Assembly (NCBI RefSeq): GCF_011308835.1
Contig: NZ_JAAOHY010000001.1
Span: 186,001-250,000 of the forward strand
Origin: Paracoccus xiamenensis
GTDB taxonomy: Bacteria > Pseudomonadota > Alphaproteobacteria > Rhodobacterales > Rhodobacteraceae
Length of the DNA stretch: 64,000 nucleotides
Direction: 5' to 3'
This document shows positions 17,970 through 25,788 of the stretch, one piece after another. The notes below the pieces were generated by a model. It was not told the origin of the DNA and did no database searches. It worked only from the letters and a program-made list of their open reading frames with translations. The position numbers and the translations under genes are program-made. Positions within the stretch are counted from its first letter, which is position 1, and every line of letters starts with the position of its first letter.

Positions 17970-18926
17970 ATGGAACACGCCAAGCCCCCGCTCATGCTTT
18001 ATCTGGCCGCGCCGCGCGGCTTTTGTGCCGGTGTCGACCGGGCCATCAAGATCGTCGAGATGGCGCTTCAGAAATGGGGCGCCCCCGTCTATGTCCGTCA
18101 CGAAATCGTGCACAACAAGTTCGTCGTCGACGGGCTGCGTGACAAGGGTGCGGTCTTTGTCGAAGAGCTGGACGATGTTCCCGACGACCGGCCGGTGATT
18201 TTTTCGGCCCATGGTGTGCCCAAGGCCGTCCCGGCCGAGGCCCGCCGCCGTGAGATGGTCTTTGTCGATGCGACCTGTCCGCTGGTGTCGAAGGTTCATG
18301 TCGAGGCCGAGCGTCACCATGCCGAGGGCCTGCAAATGGTGATGATCGGCCATGCCGGCCATACCGAGGTTCTGGGCACCATGGGCCAATTGCCCGAGGG
18401 CGAGGTGCTGCTGGTCGAAACCGTCGATGACGTGGCCGATGTTGTTCCCCGTGATCCGGCGCGGCTGGCCTTCATCACCCAGACCACGCTGTCGGTCGAT
18501 GACACCGCGGCCATCGTCGCTGCCCTTCAGGCGCGGTTCCCGGCGATTGTCGGGCCGGCCAAGGAAGATATCTGTTACGCCACCACCAATCGGCAGGCGG
18601 CGGTCAAGGCGGTGGCGCCGAAGATCGATGCGCTGCTGGTGATCGGGGCGCCCAATTCGTCAAACTCGCGTCGTCTGGTCGAGGTTGGGAAAGCCGCCGG
18701 CTGCGCCTATAGCCAGCTGGTCATGCGCGCCGATGAGATCGACTGGCGTGCCATGGAAGGGATCACCGCCGTCGGCGTCACCGCGGGCGCCAGTGCCCCC
18801 GAGGTGTTGATCAACGAGGTCATCGACGCCTTCCGCGCCCGTTTCGACGTCACCGTCGACATCGTTGAGACGGCGCAGGAAAATGTCGAATTCAAGGTGC
18901 CTCGCGTCTTGCGCGAACCGGCCTGA
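17970..18926 (+). CDS. ispH: 4-hydroxy-3-methylbut-2-enyl diphosphate reductase
   Basis: Last enzyme of the MEP isoprenoid pathway, a [4Fe-4S] reductase yielding IPP and DMAPP; 318 residues. The three cluster cysteines are in [10 protein letters not shown] (C19), [11 protein letters not shown] and [10 protein letters not shown]. Substrate-binding elements [36 protein letters not shown] and [10 protein letters not shown] are all present. There is no strong Shine-Dalgarno sequence before the chosen ATG, but the N-terminus matches relatives. It is followed by the hairpin repeat at 18946 and a GST gene. Confidence 0.96.
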   Translation: MEHAKPPLMLYLAAPRGFCAGVDRAIKIVEMALQKWGAPVYVRHEIVHNKFVVDGLRDKGAVFVEELDDVPDDRPVIFSAHGVPKAVPAEARRREMVFVDATCPLVSKVHVEAERHHAEGLQMVMIGHAGHTEVLGTMGQLPEGEVLLVETVDDVADVVPRDPARLAFITQTTLSVDDTAAIVAALQARFPAIVGPAKEDICYATTNRQAAVKAVAPKIDALLVIGAPNSSNSRRLVEVGKAAGCAYSQLVMRADEIDWRAMEGITAVGVTAGASAPEVLINEVIDAFRARFDVTVDIVETAQENVEFKVPRVLREPA

Positions 18927-18945
18927 TCGGGCTTCATCGCCGCAA

Positions 18946-19000
18946 GCCGGGGGCGCTTCGCCCCCCGGCGCCCCCCGAGGATATTTGTGCCAGCGTGAAA
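18946..19000 (+). repeat. Rhodobacteraceae-type intergenic hairpin repeat
   Basis: A GC-rich hairpin (GCCGGGGGCG paired with CGCCCCCCGGC) is followed directly by GCCCCCCGAGGATATTTG and TGCCAGCGTGAAAG. I know this hairpin plus CCCGAGGATATTT layout as a frequent intergenic repeat of Rhodobacteraceae. Only this copy was found in the window. Its position after ispH means it could also act as a terminator. Confidence 0.6.
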
Positions 19001-19022
19001 GCGCCGGTTTGAGGACTGTGCG

Positions 19023-19628
19023 ATGAAACTTTATTCTATGCCCTCGTCGGGCAATTCCTACAAGGTGCGGTTGCTGCTGGCGCTTCTGGGGCGTACGGCC
19101 GAGATCGTCGATGTCGAGGATAGCTCGCCCGCGATTGCGAAAGCCAAGGCAGAGGGGCACCTGCCTTTCGGCAAGGCGCCGGTGCTGGAACTGGATGATG
19201 GGCAGTTGCTGCCCGAATCGAATGCGATCCTGTGCTGGCTGGGCGAGGGGACGGAATTCGTCCCCGCCGATCCTTTTGAGCGCGCGCGGATGCTGTCGTG
19301 GATGTTCTGGGAGCAGAACCAGCATGAAGGCACCGTTGCCGTGCGTGGTGCGCTGCAGTTCTATCCGCCGCGCCGCCACCTTGCCACGCCCGAACGCATG
19401 GCCGACCTGCTGGAGCGTGGCCACGCCCATCTGCAGGTCATGGAGGATCGGCTGGCCGGGCATGACTGGCTGTCGGGCGAGGGCATGACGCTCGCCGATA
19501 TCTGCCTTTATGGCTATACCCATACGGCGGGCGAACGTGGCGGCTTTGACATGAGCCGATTCCCCGGCATCAATCGCTGGATCCAGCGCATTTCGGCGCT
19601 GCCCGGATATGTGGGATTGGATGGATGA
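19023..19628 (+). CDS. Glutathione S-transferase family protein
   Basis: A 201-residue GST with an N-terminal thioredoxin-like domain (MKLYSMPSSGNSYKVRLLLALL; the serines near residues 8-12 would be at the glutathione site). LPESNAILCWLGEGTEF contains the conserved E-S-N/A-I motif, and the C-terminal helical domain carries WLSGEGMTLADICLYGYTH, the N-capping box of GSTs. The substrate is unknown. It starts a tightly packed run with the LysE gene (4-bp overlap), the membrane protein and rnhA. Confidence 0.85.
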   Translation: MKLYSMPSSGNSYKVRLLLALLGRTAEIVDVEDSSPAIAKAKAEGHLPFGKAPVLELDDGQLLPESNAILCWLGEGTEFVPADPFERARMLSWMFWEQNQHEGTVAVRGALQFYPPRRHLATPERMADLLERGHAHLQVMEDRLAGHDWLSGEGMTLADICLYGYTHTAGERGGFDMSRFPGINRWIQRISALPGYVGLDG

Positions 19629-20230
19629 GCTGGGATTACCTGCTGACCGCCTTCGTCGTCTGCCTCGCGCCGGGGATCGGCGTTGTCTATACGCTGTCGA
19701 GCACGCTTGGCGGGGGCTTCAAGGCGGGCTTCTGGGCCTCGGTTGGCTGCACGATCGCGACGGTGATTCATATGGTCGTGGCGATGGTGGGGCTGGCGGC
19801 GGTACTGCATGCCAGCGCCGTGCTGTTCCAGGTCATCAAATTCGCCGGTGTCGCCTATCTGCTGTGGATGGCATGGGCGGTGTTGAAGGATCATGGTGGG
19901 CTGTCGGTGCGCCCGGCAGAGCCCGCCGCGCCTGCGCAATTGGTGCGGCGCGGCATCCTGCTGAACATCCTGAACCCGAAACTGCCTTTGTTCTTCATGG
20001 CTTTCATCCCGCAATTCATGCCGGCAGGTGCAGGCACAGCGATGCTGATCCAGCTTGGCGCGGGCTTTACCGCCATGACCTTTGGGGTGTTCATGGGCTA
20101 CGTCATCCTTGCCGCGACAGGCCGTCAGCGCCTGCTGGCCAGCGAGGCGGCGATGAACTGGATGCGCCGCGCCTTTGCCGCGAGCTTTGCGCTTCTGGGC
20201 CTGAAACTGGCGACTGAACGGGCCGCATGA
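19625..20230 (+). CDS. LysE family translocator (RhtB-like exporter)
   Basis: Inner-membrane exporter of the LysE/RhtB superfamily, 201 residues with about five or six hydrophobic helices. The family signature is in the first helix and loop (LTAFVVCLAPGIGVVYTLSSTLGGGFKAGFWASVG) and in ILLNILNPKLPLFFMAFIPQF, the NPK motif of RhtB-type amino-acid exporters. The substrate cannot be told. The start overlaps the GST stop by 4 bp (ATGA) and its stop overlaps the next start the same way, so translation is likely coupled. Confidence 0.88.
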   Translation: MSWDYLLTAFVVCLAPGIGVVYTLSSTLGGGFKAGFWASVGCTIATVIHMVVAMVGLAAVLHASAVLFQVIKFAGVAYLLWMAWAVLKDHGGLSVRPAEPAAPAQLVRRGILLNILNPKLPLFFMAFIPQFMPAGAGTAMLIQLGAGFTAMTFGVFMGYVILAATGRQRLLASEAAMNWMRRAFAASFALLGLKLATERAA

Positions 20231-20655
20231 AGGCTGTGGCCCCAGACCGCCGCCCGCCACCAGCCGCCTGGGGGCTGATGGTCCTGCCCCTGCTGCCGTT
20301 GGGGTTTGCGACATTGGCGCAGCGCTATGGCTGGTTTGACGGTGTGCCCTATCTGGCCGGGCTGTGGTCGATGGTGCTGGTCGGCATCTGTGCCGGATTG
20401 ATTACAGCGCCTGCGGTCCTGCGCAACCGCTGGCTTGCCGCCTATGCGGCGATCTGCGTGCCGATCCTGTCCTTGATGACGCTTTGGGTCGGCATTCTAA
20501 ACACCGCCGAGGCAGTATCGCTGGGCCTTCTGCTGATCCTCGGGTTGGACCTTTGGGCCGCGCGTGCAGGCCTGATGCCCGACTGGTGGCCACGCTTGAA
20601 ATTGGGCTTCACCGTCCTTGCGGTTGCGCTTTTGATCGCCCGCCGCTTCGGTTAA
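20227..20655 (+). CDS. Small membrane protein, DUF3429-like
   Basis: A 142-residue protein with four or five hydrophobic helices. Its C-terminal half ([34 protein letters not shown]) resembles DUF3429 proteins, which end with a similar W/Y-x-R-L-x-L helix. The N-terminal half lacks the GGVHWG-type motif I would expect, so membership is tentative. It overlaps lysE by 4 bp and ends 10 bp before rnhA. No function is known. Confidence 0.6.
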   Translation: MKAVAPDRRPPPAAWGLMVLPLLPLGFATLAQRYGWFDGVPYLAGLWSMVLVGICAGLITAPAVLRNRWLAAYAAICVPILSLMTLWVGILNTAEAVSLGLLLILGLDLWAARAGLMPDWWPRLKLGFTVLAVALLIARRFG

Positions 20656-20665
20656 GACCCGCGGG

Positions 20666-21118
20666 ATGAGCGAATTACATGCATGGACTGACGGGGCCTG
20701 TTCCGGCAATCCCGGCCCCGGTGGCTGGGGCGTGCTGATGCGCGCCATGAAGGGCGCCGAAATCGTCAAGGAACGTGAACTGTCGGGCGGCGAACCCGAT
20801 ACCACCAATAACCGGATGGAGCTGATGGCAGCCATCAGCGCACTGGAAACGCTGACGCGGCCATCCGCCATCACCATCACCACCGATTCGGCCTATGTGA
20901 AGAACGGCGTCACCAGCTGGATCCATGGCTGGAAGCGCAACGGCTGGAAAACCGCCGACCGCAAACCGGTGAAGAATGTCGATCTGTGGCAGCGGCTGGA
21001 CGCGGCGCAGGCGCGCCACAAGGTCAGCTGGGCATGGATCAAGGGCCATGCCGGCCACCCGGAAAATGAACGCGCGGACGAACTCGCCCGCGCGGGCATG
21101 GCACCCTACAAGTCCTGA
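20666..21118 (+). CDS. rnhA: Ribonuclease HI
   Basis: Endonuclease that cuts RNA in RNA-DNA hybrids; 150 residues. The catalytic acidic residues sit in the usual places: D9 in [16 protein letters not shown], the glutamate in [13 protein letters not shown], the aspartate in [10 protein letters not shown] and the final aspartate in [12 protein letters not shown]. The basic loop [23 protein letters not shown] is the substrate-handle region. It is the last gene of the GST-lysE-membrane protein run, and its 3' end overlaps the convergent yceD gene by 13 bp. Confidence 0.96.
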   Translation: MSELHAWTDGACSGNPGPGGWGVLMRAMKGAEIVKERELSGGEPDTTNNRMELMAAISALETLTRPSAITITTDSAYVKNGVTSWIHGWKRNGWKTADRKPVKNVDLWQRLDAAQARHKVSWAWIKGHAGHPENERADELARAGMAPYKS

Positions 21119-21645
21119 TTCGGCTTTTTTGCCTTCATCAGATCGGCAAGGCCCGCAAAGGGGCGGCGCGGCTCGTCCTCGGCGCCGTCATCCTGGACGT
21201 CCTGAGGCAGCTCGGCCCCCGGTGCGCGCGGGTGGGGGGGCAGCGCCAGCGCCAACGCCTCCAGCGCGATGTCGCCCAGCCGGATCCACTGGCCCAACGG
21301 CTCGACCGTTTCATCGCCCATCTCCACCTCCTCTTCTTCGGGGGTGGCGACATGGGGCGAGAACAGCAGTGACACCTCTTCGGTCAGCTTGGTTTTGACC
21401 GGCGCCAGCGTAATGGCGCAGGCCTGAACGACCGTGGCGCTCAGCTGACCGGTCAGCGCCCAGGCATCCGAGCCAGAGGCGCGAATCGCGCCTTCGAAAC
21501 GGAATTGTGGCAGGTCCAGCAGATCCAGCTCGTCGGCGATGGCGCTCCGGGCGGTTGCGTCGGGCGTCAGATCGAACGGATTGGGGCGGCTGGGCGAGAG
21601 ATGGGACACCCGCAGCCGTTCCGGCAGGGGATTTGATACGTTCAT
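21106..21645 (-). CDS. yceD: YceD/DUF177 family protein
   Basis: A 179-residue member of the YceD (DUF177) family, linked in bacteria and plastids to 23S rRNA/50S maturation. The conserved part is [34 protein letters not shown], with the cysteine and proline that mark the family. I chose the ATG at 21645, which has GGAAAG seven bases upstream; extending further would translate the bamE promoter region. It is normally followed by rpmF, but here rnhA follows on the other strand with overlapping 3' ends. Confidence 0.85.
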   Translation of the reverse strand: MNVSNPLPERLRVSHLSPSRPNPFDLTPDATARSAIADELDLLDLPQFRFEGAIRASGSDAWALTGQLSATVVQACAITLAPVKTKLTEEVSLLFSPHVATPEEEEVEMGDETVEPLGQWIRLGDIALEALALALPPHPRAPGAELPQDVQDDGAEDEPRRPFAGLADLMKAKKPNQDL

Positions 21646-21765
21646 TAAGGCTTTCCAAATGGATCCGGACACTTGGCCGTGATGTTCTTGAGCGGCCCGC
21701 CTGAGTTTGCTAAGCCACATGGGCGGCGTCAACCGGGGCCGTGCATCAGGCGGGAATATCTACGT

Positions 21766-22206
21766 ATGACTTCTATCCGCAGCACTGTTCTTGCGCTGAC
21801 GCTGGTAATCTCCGGTTGCGTGCCAGTCTATCGCCACCATGGCTATGTTCCCCCGCCAGAGGATCTGTCCCTGGTGGTGGTCGGCCAGACCACCGAGGCA
21901 GAGCTGGATACCCTTGTCGGGCGGCCTTCCTCGCAGGGTTTGCTGGCCGGATCGGGCTGGTACTATGTCGGTTCGCGCTGGCGGACTTACGGCCCGACCA
22001 AGCCGCAAGAGGTCTCGCGCGAGGTCGTCGCGATCTCGTTTGCTGAAAACGGAACTGTGTCGAATGTCGAACGCTTCGGTCTGGAACAGGGCCGAATCGT
22101 GGTGCTGTCGCGGCGGGTGACCGATTCGGGGGTGACATCGATCAGCGCGATTCGCCAGATCCTCGGGAATCTCGGCAACTTCAACGCGGCCAGCGTCATC
22201 GACTGA
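21766..22206 (+). CDS. bamE: Outer membrane protein assembly factor BamE-like lipoprotein
   Basis: A 146-residue lipoprotein of the SmpA/OmlA (BamE) family, part of the complex that inserts beta-barrel proteins in the outer membrane. The N-terminus STVLALTLVISGC is a lipobox (cleavage before Cys, about residue 18). The core has VVVGQTTEAELDTLVGRPS, then SGWYYVGSRWRTYGPTKPQEVSREVVAISFAENGTVSNVERF, the hallmark beta strands. The ATG at 21766 was chosen to give the signal sequence. It is divergent from yceD, as is usual in Rhodobacteraceae. Confidence 0.88.
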   Translation: MTSIRSTVLALTLVISGCVPVYRHHGYVPPPEDLSLVVVGQTTEAELDTLVGRPSSQGLLAGSGWYYVGSRWRTYGPTKPQEVSREVVAISFAENGTVSNVERFGLEQGRIVVLSRRVTDSGVTSISAIRQILGNLGNFNAASVID

Positions 22207-22269
22207 CCGGGCCGGTACGGGAAAGCGCGGCGCGCAGATCGCGGGCCGCCACCAGCCAGGAAGCAGCGT

Positions 22270-23406
22270 ATGTCGCATCTGTCCGAACGGCCCGATCCTG
22301 ACCCTTCCGACGTTGCGCATGACCACAAGCTGAAGGTGTCACGCGGTCCCGTTCCGCTTCCAACCATCCTGACCGTATTCGCCATTGCCATCGGGCTGGT
22401 GCTGGTCTGGAAGCTGTCTTTCGTGCTGCTGATGGGCTTCGCCGGGGTATTGGTCGCGATCGCGCTGCGGATGTCGGCGAATTACCTGTCGCGCTGGTTG
22501 CCGATCACGCCGACGGTCGGGGTGTTTCTGGTCATCGCGCTGATCTTCATCGCCCTATTGGGGTTGATCATGAGCGCCGGCCCCCAGATCGCCCAGCAGA
22601 TGCGCCAGCTGATCGAGGCCCTTCCAGAGGCCTGGCGTCAGGTCATGGCCTGGCTCGGCAACTCGACATTGGGCAATCTGGTGATCGACCAGGTTTCAGA
22701 AAGCGCCCGTGCCGGACAGGCTGGCGAGGCGATGCGGCCATCGGCAAGCATGTTCACCGGCCTTCTGGGTTTTCTGAGCGGGACCGTGAACGCCGCCACC
22801 GGCAGTATCGCCAACATCATCCTGATTGTGACGGTCGCGATCTTTCTGGCGATCAATCCCGGGCCATATGTCCAGGGGGCGCTGCAACTGGTGCCGATCA
22901 GCAAGCGCGCCCGCGCGGCCGACATCCTCAAGGAGCTTGGCGACAAGCTGTGGAGCTGGCTGGCCGGGCAATCGGTGGACATGCTGGTGGTCGCGGTCAT
23001 GTCGGGATTCGGGTTGTGGATGCTGGGGATTCCGCTGGCGCTGGTATTGGGAATCATCGCCGGGCTGACCAACGCCATTCCCTATATCGGCCCCTTTCTT
23101 GGCGGCGCGCCGGCGGTGCTGTTCGCGCTGACGCAGGGGCCTCGCGATGCGTTCTATGTGCTGATCCTGTTCATCTTCATCCAGCAGCTGGAGGGCAATG
23201 TCATCATGCCGCTGATCCAGCGCCGCGCTGCCGGGTTGCCGCCGGTCATGACAATCTTTGGGGTGATCGCCTTTGGCGTGCTCTTCGGGCTGGCGGGCCT
23301 GCTGGTCGCAGCGCCGCTGATGGTGGTGGCCATGGTGCTGGTGCAACGCCTGTATATCGAGGGCGTGCTGGGCGACCATCTGCCCCCGCATCGCCCCCTG
23401 GGTTAA
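22270..23406 (+). CDS. AI-2E family transporter (PerM/YdiK-like permease)
   Basis: A 378-residue polytopic membrane protein of the AI-2E exporter/PerM family. It has an N-terminal pair of hydrophobic helices, a soluble central part, then the diagnostic C-terminal block GIIAGLTNAIPYIGPFLGGAPAVLFAL and QQLEGNVIMPLIQRRAAGLPPVMTIFGVIAFGVLFGLAGLLVAAPLM. The family exports diverse small molecules or ions, and autoinducer transport should not be assumed. It is probably a single gene, 63 bp after bamE. Confidence 0.85.
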   Translation: MSHLSERPDPDPSDVAHDHKLKVSRGPVPLPTILTVFAIAIGLVLVWKLSFVLLMGFAGVLVAIALRMSANYLSRWLPITPTVGVFLVIALIFIALLGLIMSAGPQIAQQMRQLIEALPEAWRQVMAWLGNSTLGNLVIDQVSESARAGQAGEAMRPSASMFTGLLGFLSGTVNAATGSIANIILIVTVAIFLAINPGPYVQGALQLVPISKRARAADILKELGDKLWSWLAGQSVDMLVVAVMSGFGLWMLGIPLALVLGIIAGLTNAIPYIGPFLGGAPAVLFALTQGPRDAFYVLILFIFIQQLEGNVIMPLIQRRAAGLPPVMTIFGVIAFGVLFGLAGLLVAAPLMVVAMVLVQRLYIEGVLGDHLPPHRPLG

Positions 23407-23535
23407 GCGGTGCCCTTGTTGCCTGAGGTGCCCGTGCGGCGATTGCCCAATTCTCCTGTTGCGCCATCGTTACAAGATCGGATTATTCAGATTGTAGCGG
23501 CAGATATGCGGCACAGGTGAGGATAGGGGCAGGCG

Positions 23536-24288
23536 ATGATGCTCAACAGGGGCCATCTTCAGGCCCGCGAGGCGGTGGAAACGGCCGATCTGCAGGCCGC
23601 GCAGCGGTTGCGTTGGCTTGCTTTCATGGGCAAGCGCGGGGCCACGGACGACGGCAGCGCCATTGATGCGGACGGCTATGATGCTGATTGCCGCCATGTC
23701 CTGATAGAGGACCGCCGCAGTGGGCAGTTGCTGGGCACCTTCCGCTTCCTGCATCTGCAAAGCGGGGCAGAGATCGGGCGCTCGTATTCCGCCCGCTATT
23801 ATGATCTTGACCGGCTTGGCGGGTTTCCCGGCCCCATGGTCGAGATGGGGCGCTTCTGCATCCACCCAGAGCATTCCGATCCCGATATCCTGCGCCTCGC
23901 CTGGGGGGCGATGACGCGCTATGTCGACGATCACGGTATCCAGCTGCTGTTCGGCTGTTCGTCTTTCGTTGGCACTGACGCGCAGGGCTATGCCGATGCC
24001 TTCGCCATGCTGCGCGAACGCCACCTGGCCCCGCGTCGCTGGCTGCCGCGCGTCAAGGCGCCAAACGTGTTCCGCTTTGCCCGCGCACTTGCCCGGTTCA
24101 AGCCCGATCCCCGCCGCGCGCAGGCGGGACTGCCGCCCTTGCTGCGCAGCTATCTGATCATGGGTGGCTGGGTCAGCGATCACGCGGTGGTGGACGAACA
24201 GATGAACACCCTGCATGTCTTCACCGGTCTGGAAATCGCCGCCATTCCGCAGGCGCGGCAAAGACTGCTGCGGGGCGTGGCCGGGTGA
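23536..24288 (+). CDS. olsB: L-ornithine N(alpha)-acyltransferase (ornithine lipid synthesis)
   Basis: A 250-residue GNAT-fold acyltransferase resembling OlsB, which transfers a 3-hydroxyacyl group from acyl-ACP to ornithine, the first step to phosphorus-free ornithine lipids. Recognisable segments are AAQRLRWLAFMGKRGATDDGSAIDADGYDADCRHVLI, LLGTFRFLH, MVEMGRFCIHPEHSDPDILRLAWGAM and LLFGCSSFVGTD. The protein opens with two ATG codons. The usual partner olsA is not adjacent: the next gene is an unrelated low-GC orphan, so the second step must be encoded elsewhere. Confidence 0.85.
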   Translation: MMLNRGHLQAREAVETADLQAAQRLRWLAFMGKRGATDDGSAIDADGYDADCRHVLIEDRRSGQLLGTFRFLHLQSGAEIGRSYSARYYDLDRLGGFPGPMVEMGRFCIHPEHSDPDILRLAWGAMTRYVDDHGIQLLFGCSSFVGTDAQGYADAFAMLRERHLAPRRWLPRVKAPNVFRFARALARFKPDPRRAQAGLPPLLRSYLIMGGWVSDHAVVDEQMNTLHVFTGLEIAAIPQARQRLLRGVAG

Positions 24289-24347
24289 TGACAAGAACCA
24301 GATAGCGGTTCAGTTTTACGCTCAACGCATTTTAGAAAGCTATTCGA

Positions 24348-24929
24348 ATGAATAATGAATATCCTAAACGCCAAGTGGCGTTGTTTTTCGGTATGCTGCT
24401 GGTCGGCTGGGTTGTAGGGTTGGCTGCTCTCCTGGCTGACTTTCTGTTTTCCCGTCCCGATGTTCCCAGAGCTATTGCTTTATCCGGCTTCATCGATCCC
24501 CTCGTGCCAATGGCTTGGCTGTTCATTACCTGGGTGCTTCTGCTCGGTATGGAGGTCCTTGGTATCTTCCGATCATGGCTTGAAAGTATGCGCAGGAATG
24601 TTGCCGAGGCATTCATATCAGTCTGGGGCTGGCTCTGCGGGTTTGCGTGTACAGTCTTCCCCTTGAGCGTATACTTGGGGCAGACTGACGCCCGTGAAGC
24701 CGTAGTCGTCGGCGTCACGCTGATCGGGATGTCGATCACCATAATTGCGATTGATGGGGCGCTTGACAAAATATCGCGCACGAAACGCGATGCCAGAGCG
24801 ATCCGATGGATCGCGCTCGCGTTTGGTGTCTTGCTGATTATCTTGTACCCGATCTTCGCGCCGATGAATGGCGCAGGGGCGGAATCAGAATGCGAAGTTC
24901 AGGGTGCGCACAATGCCCAGTCGGACTGA
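24348..24929 (+). CDS. Orphan low-GC membrane protein, unknown
   Basis: I do not recognise this 193-residue protein. It has about five hydrophobic helices: about 10-33, 45-68, 85-108, 113-133 and 148-168, with a basic loop TKRDARAIR before the last. Codon use and base composition are clearly more AT-rich than the neighbours, suggesting transfer or decay. The Shine-Dalgarno sequence is weak. The last 15 or so codons run antisense over the 3' end of mipA, so the present C-terminus may have been acquired by read-through into that gene. It could be an acquired accessory membrane protein. Confidence 0.55.
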   Translation: MNNEYPKRQVALFFGMLLVGWVVGLAALLADFLFSRPDVPRAIALSGFIDPLVPMAWLFITWVLLLGMEVLGIFRSWLESMRRNVAEAFISVWGWLCGFACTVFPLSVYLGQTDAREAVVVGVTLIGMSITIIAIDGALDKISRTKRDARAIRWIALAFGVLLIILYPIFAPMNGAGAESECEVQGAHNAQSD

Positions 24930-25631
24930 GGGCTGGTTGCGGTCGCGCACGATCGGGCTGTCGGCTGCATCGCCGATGATACGTGAGAACTTCACCTCGC
25001 CCTTGATCGCCGTGTTCGGGGTCAGCGCATAGCGGCCTTCGAGGCTGATCGAGGCGGTGTTGAAGCCGCCATCTGCCGAATAGGCATCGTAATCGGTGCG
25101 GGCTGCTTCACTGTCGGAGACGCCATAGTAGGTCTCGTTGAATTCGCCATTGCCATAGCCGGCTTCGACGCCGGCCCAGAAGGTCATCCGGTCAGTGGTT
25201 TCAAAGCGATAGGTTGCGCCCAGTTCGCCAGCTATGCCTTCATGGCCGCCAAAGCCCTTGCGGATGGTCGCATAGCCGGTAGTCTGGCCCATGTTATAGG
25301 TCGCTTTCAGGCCGACCTCATAGGCGCGGTCGATATCGTTCAAACCGTCCAGACGGTCGTCGTCATCTTCATCGCGCGGGCCGATCATGTTGACATTGGG
25401 CGAGATCTTGAAGCCGGTATCCTCGCCCGCACCAACACCGCGCAGGCGCAGGTCGCGCATGATCAGCCAGGGGCTTGCTTCGTGCTCGTCCGAGCCGGAA
25501 TAGGTCGGCTTATAGGCCGCGCCCAGCCCGATATCGACCGACACCTTGTTCGGGCCCGTGCCGATCGTGTCCTGAGCAGCTGCCGGTGCAGCGATGGAAA
25601 GGGCAAGGATCAGCGGCAACGCGAATTTCAT
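24885..25631 (-). CDS. MipA/OmpV family outer membrane protein
   Basis: A 248-residue outer-membrane beta-barrel of the MipA/OmpV family. Residues 1-19 form a signal peptide (MKFALPLILALSIAAPAAA-QD). The mature part has alternating beta strands with GLGAAYKPTYSGSDEHEASPWLIMRDLRLRG, typical of the family, and ends with an aromatic residue (LGIVRTLNFAF), the usual barrel signature recognised by BamA. An acidic loop DEDDDDRLDG may bind cations. Roles in the family range from porin-like to scaffold for wall enzymes; no specific role is assigned. Confidence 0.8.
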   Translation of the reverse strand: MKFALPLILALSIAAPAAAQDTIGTGPNKVSVDIGLGAAYKPTYSGSDEHEASPWLIMRDLRLRGVGAGEDTGFKISPNVNMIGPRDEDDDDRLDGLNDIDRAYEVGLKATYNMGQTTGYATIRKGFGGHEGIAGELGATYRFETTDRMTFWAGVEAGYGNGEFNETYYGVSDSEAARTDYDAYSADGGFNTASISLEGRYALTPNTAIKGEVKFSRIIGDAADSPIVRDRNQPSVRLGIVRTLNFAF

Positions 25632-25788
25632 TGGTAGTTCCTGTATTGCGGGGATCGGAGCAGGCGATCCGGGATTGTGATATGCGTTTGCCCCCGAAGC
25701 CTTTGGAGATCAAGCGTAACAGATAACTCTGCCATAGTCTCGTGCCGGGCGTGACCTAAGCGCAACGCAAAGCCGCCGCCGCCGTCGA

